A stretch of 64,000 nt of DNA from Datura wrightii (taxonomy: Eukaryota; Streptophyta; Magnoliopsida; Solanales; Solanaceae). The position numbers were made by a program, and so were the translations under genes. The stretch spans positions 137,335,501 to 137,399,500 of the forward strand of contig JASDFA010000018.1 in the NCBI GenBank assembly GCA_035772735.1, in the 5' to 3' direction. Of the stretch, positions 57,371-64,000 are shown one piece after another. The notes below the pieces were generated by a model that did not search any database, was not told the DNA's origin, and was given only the letters and a program-made list of their open reading frames with translations. Every line of letters starts with the position of its first letter. The first letter of the stretch is position 1.

Positions 57371-58605
57371 ATGTCTTCCTTTAGCAGTAGCATTCGCACC
57401 GGTGACTATATTCACTTTATGAATGACCAGGGCTAATTTCGGCATAATGAGCAGGCTGCACGGGGCTATTCCATGAGAGGGGATTCATCATGCAGGATGT
57501 GGCAGAGTAGGAACCGGTGTTTTATGCACCCCTCTAGGAACTAGAGTGGGGTGCACTGATGAAAGACCCATGTAAGGTGAACAAGGCCTGGATAAGGGAG
57601 TTCTATACAAACCTTCCTAATGTGTCCTGGAGTCGTGATGAGCTGATGGCCTATGTTAGGGGAATGCAGATCATCTTCACTCTTGCTCCTATTGATGAGG
57701 CTTTAAGTCTACCGAATCCTCCAGAGGATGCGTTAAAGGCTCAAGACGTGGATGCGAATGGGTAGTGGCTGATGGACATACAGGTGGTGGAGGAGAAGAG
57801 GGCCTCAACTAGTTGGGGCATTACTAGGATGGGCATTTAGAGCACCCACTTTCCTGTGGAGGCCAGGAGGTGGCTAAATTTGGTGTTTTCGAGGATCCGC
57901 TCATCCTTCAATGTCACTAATATGATGTATGCCCGTGCCTTGGTAGTGGCCAGCATTCTGAGCGGGGTGAGGGTGAATATAGGGGCACAAATTCTAGAGG
58001 AGTGCAGGTACTTCTCAGCCAAGCCCATCACTGGCCTACCTTTTCCCTCCATCATTACTCTACTCTATAGGCGGGATAGGGTGTATCAGGAGTCGGGAGA
58101 TGTCATTGTGGGTTGGGACAAGCCCTTCAATCCATTGAGGGTAAAGGGGGCTCCAGGGAGAGGCTGGAAGAAGAGGAAGATTGCCTTGGTGGAGAGAGAT
58201 GGTGGGGCCAACACTTCTAGACCCGTAGGGCCATTTGAGAGGATAGAAACAGAGATGGAGGCCATGCGGGAATTATTTGGTGGGTTGCCCAAACCTCCTT
58301 CCAGTAGTTACCCTCCAGTCCAATAGTTGCCGACTTAAGGGAAATGCAGAGGCAATTGCTGCCCTAGCTCAAGCCCAAGTGGAGCTCCAAGAGGACTTTC
58401 AAAGGGAGAGCAGGATGTGGCATTCTCGGGACAAGCTGATCATCCGCATGTAGAAGGGGATCAAGAAGATTTTGAAGACCCTCTCTCTAGTTCTAGGACA
58501 CCTCAGGTGACTAGGCGGGACCTCCTAGAGTTATTCTTTCTCAACAGGTTCGAGGAGGGAGCGAAAGGTGATGCTAGTAGTGGCAGTGATGAGGCCTCTA
58601 GTTAA
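57371..58605 (+). pseudogene. J: third ORF2-like gene (putative plant transposon protein), broken
   Basis: ATG at 57371 gives MSSFSSSIRTGDY. After a frame change the main frame runs from about 57544 (ELEWGALMKDPCKVNKAWIREFYTNL) to 58326, with TAG stops at 57763-57765 and 57838-57840. Domain landmarks match the ORF2 family: WIREFYTNL, ARRWLNLVFSRI, YARALVVASILSGVRVNIGAQI, LPFPSIITLLYRR. A shift follows, then a glutamine-rich coiled-coil-like tail (AALAQAQVELQEDFQRE) and an acidic serine-rich end at 58605 (GSDEASS). Divergent from A-family ORF2, so from another family. Confidence 0.72.
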
Positions 58606-58952
58606 ACAAGGTCGTGGTGTTCCCCTCTCCCCAATTTCCCCATCTTTTATGATCATGATTTGGATAGCTCCCGTTTGGGACTTGTAAGACAATATTACTT
58701 TCTCTTTTCTTATTTTTGGATGTTGGTGGTTGCTTTTCCTATTGATGCTTGGATGCCTATTTGGCATCCTTAAACAATAGTCGGGTTTGGCCCCCTTTTA
58801 TATCACATCATTGCTGGTTCTAAATCTGTATGACCTATTTTTCATTATTGCATTGTAAATGTTCTCATTTAAAAACATGAGATCTTGAAGTTCTAGCATT
58901 CTGCCTGGCTGTGTCTACTACATTAATCCCCCTACAGCTACAATAGACCCGC
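58606..58952 (+). other. Region after J ORF, no gene seen
   Basis: AT-rich with pyrimidine runs. Just before K it has 'cctacagctacaatagacccgctg', resembling the J/I words. Probably 3' untranslated or LTR sequence. Confidence 0.4.
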
Positions 58953-59121
58953 TGATAATGCTCAAACTCACACTTTCTGACTAAGTATGAAGCGGACGTT
59001 GTCAATAAAGAACCCAACAAAGAGGTTGGGGTCGAACCCACAGGGAATATGATAAAAAATAGACTAATGTCGGCACTTAAACTTATTGGTGAGGTATCCA
59101 CATATTGGGGGCTTAGAGAAA
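58953..59121 (-). mobile_element. K: Ty3-type LTR fragment, left part
   Basis: Starts tgataatgctc and has 'aggttggggtcgaacccacagggaa', the same kind of text as the A-family LTR 'aagtatcgatcccacaggga' at its LTR end, so the minus orientation is likely. It is split by the Helitron and continues at 63610. Confidence 0.6.
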
Positions 59122-59149
59122 TTTATATATACATATAAAAGAGGGCCTT

Positions 59150-61900
59150 CAGCCTGGTGACGTGGTACTCTTCCAGGCAAGAATTGTTATTTATCTAATT
59201 TTCTAGATTTTTTCCCTTCATATTCTGTTATTTATTACATTTTTTGGAAAAATTAAATATAACTTGAACAGTTACAACTTTTAGTCTATATATTTTTTGA
59301 ATGGTTGTATCAATTTATTTTCAACAATAGTTACTTTTTGACTTCTTGTGATTACATCAATTTCTAAAATAATAGTCTTGGATTTCTGGTTCTTTCTTCT
59401 CCTATTTTTGCTCTATCCTCTTTAATTTTCTCATTTTCTTTACTTTAAAAAGTTCACAAACATTACATAGTTTGTTTCTTTTCTCTTTTCATGCCTTTAC
59501 ATATTTTTATATTAAACAATGACAAAACTCTTTGATTCCTTCACGTTATGCCAGTAATGTTCCCCATCTAAGAACAAATTAATATCCCCTGTCAATATAA
59601 AAGATGAGAAAAAAAATATTACATTCCTCATGTTAAATCACTTTTTTTTCTTTATACTATCCCTCTACACCAACTCTTAAACTAAATCTTACCCTATAAA
59701 CTCAAGTTTAGAATTAAACCAAAAGAAACTATGTTTTTTAATAAATATCAAATATTTTTTAAGATCTTTTTTAGTGCTACAGAGAATTGTTTTTTAAAAA
59801 TTGAGACTTCTTTCAAGTGGAAGGCTTAAAGCACTTGTGAGATGAATTCTTTTTTCTTCTTATTTTCTCACAGCGTTGAATATATATTATTTACAATATG
59901 GTATTAACTATTCTAAATCTGCATTTTATGTTTTTTCTTAATAATATTTTTCTTTATGTAGTAATGAGTTTCTATTTTACAATTCACTAGTATAATATTT
60001 TGGTAAACTTTGATATTGTTAGATTCATCAAATTGCTATAAAATGAAAATTATCTGTAATATTCTTAATTGAATTAATATCCCATTTCAATAAAAAAGAT
60101 GAATAAAAAACTCTACACCAACTCTTAAACTAAATCTTACCCTCTAAAATCAAGTTCAAAATTAAACCAAAAGAAAGTGTATATTTTTATTTTATACAAA
60201 TATGAAATTTTTTTCAAGATTTTTTCGTGCTACAGGAATTAATTTTTTGAGAATTGAGGCTCCTTTTCAGTTGAAATCTTGAAGCACTTGTGAGATGAAT
60301 TCTCTTTTCTTCTTCTTTTTTCGCAACATTGAATATATTTTTTTACACTATGATATTAACTATTCTAATTGTGCATTCTATGTTATTTCTTAATACTAAT
60401 TTTCTTAATTAGTAATGAGTTTCAATTTTACAATCCATGAGTACAATATTTGGTGAATTTGGATATTGTTAGATTCATCAAGTTGCTAAAAAAAAATTCA
60501 AGATTTTTTTTCATGCTACAGGAATTATTTTTTGAAATTGAGGCTCCTTTCCAATTGAAGGCTTTTACCCGGTGACGTGGCACTCTCCTAGGCCAGAATA
60601 GCTATTTATCTAATTTTTTAGATTTTTTTCCTTCTCAATCAATTATTTGTTGCACCTTTTGATAAAAGTAAACATAATTCGAACAGTTACATCTTTTAGT
60701 CTATATATTTTTCGAATAGTTGTATCAATTTATTTTCAACAACAGTTACTTTTTGACTTCTTGAGATTACATCAATTCCTTAAAAATAGTCTTGAATTTC
60801 TAGTTCTTTGTTCTCCCGTTTTTGCTCTATCGTCTTTCATTTTCTCATTTTTCTTTACTTTAAGTTCACAAATATTAAATATTTTAGTTCTTTTCTCTTT
60901 TCATGCCTTTACATATTTTTATGCTAAATAATGACAACACTTTTTGATTCCTTCACGTTATGCAGGTAATTTGGCCTATCTAAGGACAAATTAATATCCA
61001 TGTCAGTAAAAATGATGAGAAAAAAAACTTTACATCCCTCATGTTAGATCACTCTTTTTCTTCATATTATCTCTCTACACAAACTCTTAAATTAAATCTT
61101 AACTTCTAAACTCAAGTTCAGAATTAAACCAAAAGAAAATATATTTTTTAATAAATAACAAATATTTTTCAAGATCTTTTTTCATGCTACAGAGAATTAT
61201 TTTTTGAGAACTGAGACTTCTTTCCAGTTGAAGGATTGAAGAACTTGTGAGATGAATTTTTTTCTTCTTCTTTTTTCACAACGTTGAATATATTCTTTTA
61301 CAGTATATTAATAAATATTCTAAATGTGCATTCTATGTTTTTCTTAATACTAATTTTCTTTATGTAGCAATGAGTTGAGTTTCTATTTTTCAATTCATTA
61401 GTATAATATTTTAGTGAACTTGGATATAGTTAGATTCATCAAATTGCTATAAATGTAAATTATCCGTAATATTCATAATTGAATTTGTATCCCATGTCAA
61501 TAAAAAAGATGAATAAAAAACTCTACACCAACTCTTAAATTAAATCTTACCCTCTAAACTCAAGTTCAGAATTAAACCAAAAGAAAGTGTATATTTTTCT
61601 TTATAATTATCAAATATTTTTCAAGAGTTTTTTTTTATACTGCAGCATTTATGGTTTGAGAATTGAGGCTCCTTTCCAGTTGAAGGCTTGAAGCACTTGT
61701 GAGATGAATTCTCTTTTCTTCTTCTTTTTTAGCAGCATTGAATGTATTTTTTTATAGTATGATATTAACTATTCTAATTGTGCATTCTATGTTATATCTT
61801 AATGCTAATTTTCTTTATGTTGTAATGAGTTTCAATTTTACAATCCATGAGTATATTATTTGGTGAATTTGGATATTTTTATATTCATCAAGCTGCAATA
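59150..61900 (+). repeat. Tandem duplication of 1.4 kb inside the Helitron
   Basis: The 'ggtgacgtgg..actct' block at 59156 returns at 60576, and 'gctacag..gaatt..' at about 59787 returns at about 61185. Within each unit a shorter block of about 440 bp ('gaggctcctttccagttgaaggc..acttgtgagatgaattct') is itself repeated (about 59787, 60230, 60515, 61190, 61640; the third is partial). So there are two nested repeat levels. No coding capacity. Confidence 0.75.
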
Positions 61901-62749
61901 AAATGAAAGTTTTCTCTAACATCATAATTGGATCATATCATAATTTGTACTTTTTGCACTTGTGCATAATTATTCTATTTATCCAGTTTGATATTTTATT
62001 TCCTAAATGTATTTTTCTTAGATTAGTTACACATAACATAAGAATCACTCCAAAATTTTCCTCTTTTTTGAATCTCGACTCTCATATATTCCTAAAGCTC
62101 CTCTTCCTTTGCATGAATTTGATAGGTGCCCGTATCACATATTCCTACAGTAACATCTTGGGAATTAAAACTCGTAGTAGGTAATTAAATTATTGTTCTC
62201 TCTCCTTAAACTTTTACATCAAAAATAGAGATAAAAAACTTTTCCTGAAAGAAAAATAAAGGTCAAGCGAGTGTACAAGGGTCAAGAAGATGACATGAGA
62301 AAGTGAAAGTGTAACCTTCATAACTAAATACCGAGATTTTAAAATAATATATTCGCTTCATAAATATTTGGTTCTTCTCTTTTTTAATACCAAAGATGTG
62401 AATAGTATTACAAGTAGTAGTAACATACACCACTTAATAATAATACTATCTTAGTGAATATTAATTTAATCATTTATACTACACCATATATATAAAACAT
62501 TTATCTCTCCTTTAACAACTGGAGACAGATTCATTGTTTTTTCCATGAAAAATAAATGAAAAAAAATGAAGTTTATGAATACTGTAGTTTCTTCTATAAA
62601 ATGCATTTCAAAAATTTTCACATTAGAAGGTCTTTTTTAGGAATACACTCTTGGTAAACATCATTAAGGAGTATAATTTTCTATCTGTTCGTCTAAAAAT
62701 TTATAGGAACTCTTAAATTTAGAAAGAGGTAACTTAAAAGATGACATCA

Positions 62750-63460
62750 ACTTTTCTGGATTTGATATTATGAAAATTTAGATGATAATGATAATATCAT
62801 ATGACTTTAGGAGTAGGAAAAGATAGAATTTTCATAGAATCTCTGAGAAAAAGGATTAGATTTTAGCATAAAAATACGACAATCAAAGAAATCATCCAGC
62901 CTTAAAGTTACAAATAACATATAAAAATATCTAAACAATACACAACACTTTGGAGAAATTTATGTAAATTTTTATTTTAATTTAAGTTTTGAACATTAAA
63001 TATTTCTTAATTAGATAAAACTTAAATACTTTATACAATGCAACTAAGTATCTATGAGTATCATTACCAATTCATTCGACAATTTTAATAATTTGAAGGT
63101 CGAATAGTTAGCTTTAAAAGGAGAAAATTGAAAGGCAAACACCAAAGTTTTTTAGATTTGTTATTATGAAGATTTAGTTGATAATAAAATTAGATGACTT
63201 TAGGAACAGAGAAAAAAACTCTTGACATTTTTGAGAAGAATAGTGAAATTACAGCACAGGAATACGACAATCAAAAAAATTTATGTCATCTTAAGGTTAC
63301 TGACGACCTGCAAAAATTTCTAAATAGGAGACGACATCTTAGTAAAAATTTATGTATTTTTTTAATGTAATTGAAATTTGTACGTTAATACTCTTTAAAT
63401 ATTACATAATAAGATAAAACTTAAAATACATTATAAATAAGTATCTACTCTAAACAAAAA
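62750..63460 (+). repeat. Second duplicated block near Helitron 3' end
   Basis: A block containing 'gatttgatattatgaaaatttagatgataat' style text, 'atacgacaatcaaa' and 'agataaaacttaaa' occurs at 62755-63060 and again at 63150-63450 with moderate divergence, spaced about 390 bp. Confidence 0.65.
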
Positions 63461-63581
63461 ATTAGTAGTTAACTCAATTATGTATTATTTATAAATATTT
63501 TTTTCTCAGAAAAAAGAAGAATAATTTTTAAATAATTATTAGCATGTTAAATTTTTGATAAATTGATTAATATTTTTATGA

Positions 63582-63596
63582 CCGTGCGAAGCGCGG
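63582..63596 (+). terminator. Helitron 3' terminal hairpin
   Basis: ccgtgc-gaa-gcgcgg: six pairs (one G-T) and a three-base loop, 9 bases before CTAG. In Helitrons this hairpin marks the rolling-circle stop. GC-rich in a very AT-rich setting. Confidence 0.85.
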
Positions 63597-63609
63597 ACAA
63601 ATTTGCTAG

Positions 63610-64000
63610 TTAATAGTAAAACAAGATTGCAATTGTGGTTGTTATCAAGATTCACGAATAACTAGAGTATGTGTTCCCCATGGGTTCATAACTACTTTGG
63701 TTATACACGTGTGATCAATCCTAATGCTTACTAATATAACTGATAAGTAGGATCCACCCAAAAAACTGGTTCTTTCCTATTGGATGACTATAGTCAATCA
63801 TTGGGTCAGGTCTCATGAGCGATCCCAAATTAACTGTTATCAATATGTTCTGAATTAACTTTCTTCTGACCGTAGCTCAAGTCATACAATGATCATAAAA
63901 ATCAAGTCTTTGTTGTAATTCTCTTTTCCTAATCTCTACTTCTCTAGGTTCAAGCAAGTAAAGAATACAGGCAAGTCCTAACGTTGTGCACCGTTAAGAA
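63610..64000 (-). mobile_element. K: Ty3-type LTR fragment, right part
   Basis: 'gttatcaagattcacgaataactagagtatgtgttccc' and 'cgtgtgatcaatcctaatgct' resemble the part of long Ty3 LTRs that follows the 'cccacaggga' block, so it continues 59121. Runs out of the window. Confidence 0.55.

Larger units (their letters stand above)
59122..63609 (+). mobile_element. Non-autonomous Helitron, 4.5 kb
   Basis: 5' end tttatatatacatataaaag is one base from the usual TC-plus-A/T-rich plant Helitron start, followed by 'ggtgacgtgg' text often found there. The 3' end is a GC hairpin (63582-63596), nine bases and CTAG (63606-63609). The flanks are A before and T after, the normal AT target, with no duplication. 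LTR K reads on across it. No helicase or Rep motif is present, so it depends on an autonomous element. Confidence 0.8.

Noticed and set aside
60647..60931. Phenylalanine/leucine-rich ORF as a membrane protein
   Set aside because: Product of T-rich repeat sequence; the other repeat unit does not keep the frame.
59122..63609. CRISPR-like array
   Set aside because: Repeats are hundreds of bases long, diverged and without spacers; the sequence is a plant Helitron.

Overview
This window looks like plant nuclear heterochromatin, most likely from an asterid and probably Solanaceae. That lineage is inferred from the style of its LTR families and from no unique marker. Almost every base I can classify belongs to LTR retrotransposons nested inside one another, followed on the right by a Helitron. 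I see no rRNA, tRNA, CRISPR array or bacterial-type operon, and no intact host gene. One stretch (about 53130-53799) might be the broken 5' end of a low-copy gene.

The left two thirds is a stack of insertions. The oldest layer is element F, a Tekay/Del-type Ty3 chromovirus on the minus strand, whose gag, protease and reverse transcriptase start lie at 36437-38562. Element E, a decayed Ty3 element on the plus strand, sits in F's RT reading frame: 5' LTR remnant 10731-12484, 3' LTR 15314-17686 plus 35539-36436. A B-type LTR (B': 1-271 plus 10026-10730) sits in E's 5' LTR, and element A1 (277-10020, TSD gatag) sits in B'. Element B (17687-35533, TSD cccgg, minus strand, full gag-PR-RT-RH-IN-chromodomain order) sits in E's 3' LTR. 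Element C (21835-29993) sits in B between RNase H and integrase.

A1 and A2 (38762-45380) are two copies of a non-autonomous Athila-like family. Both have 1.42 kb LTRs, a tRNA-Asp-type primer site, one gag-protease reading frame, no RT/RNase H/integrase, and a second gene (ORF2) that resembles the 'putative plant transposon protein' family. ORF2 has its own upstream GC-rich palindrome cassette and an apparent intron of about 0.68-0.69 kb that ends 5 nt before its ATG. A2 lacks its own 3' end and runs instead into the polypurine tract and LTR of another family (45501-46837).

From 46838 to 58952 there are further decayed LTR fragments (G, H, I) and a third ORF2-like gene remnant (57559-58605). 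From 58953 an LTR fragment (K) is split by a 4.5 kb non-autonomous Helitron (59122-63609) that ends in a hairpin and CTAG.

The most interesting signal cuts across families. Several LTRs that are otherwise different carry an island of short GC-rich words that are odd palindromes (two arms around one central base). In four of the five LTR families where I could locate a TATA-like box (A, E, I and the 45501 LTR) the island lies just upstream of it. The words differ between families but the architecture is the same. In the A family the same kind of island recurs inside the element, in front of ORF2.
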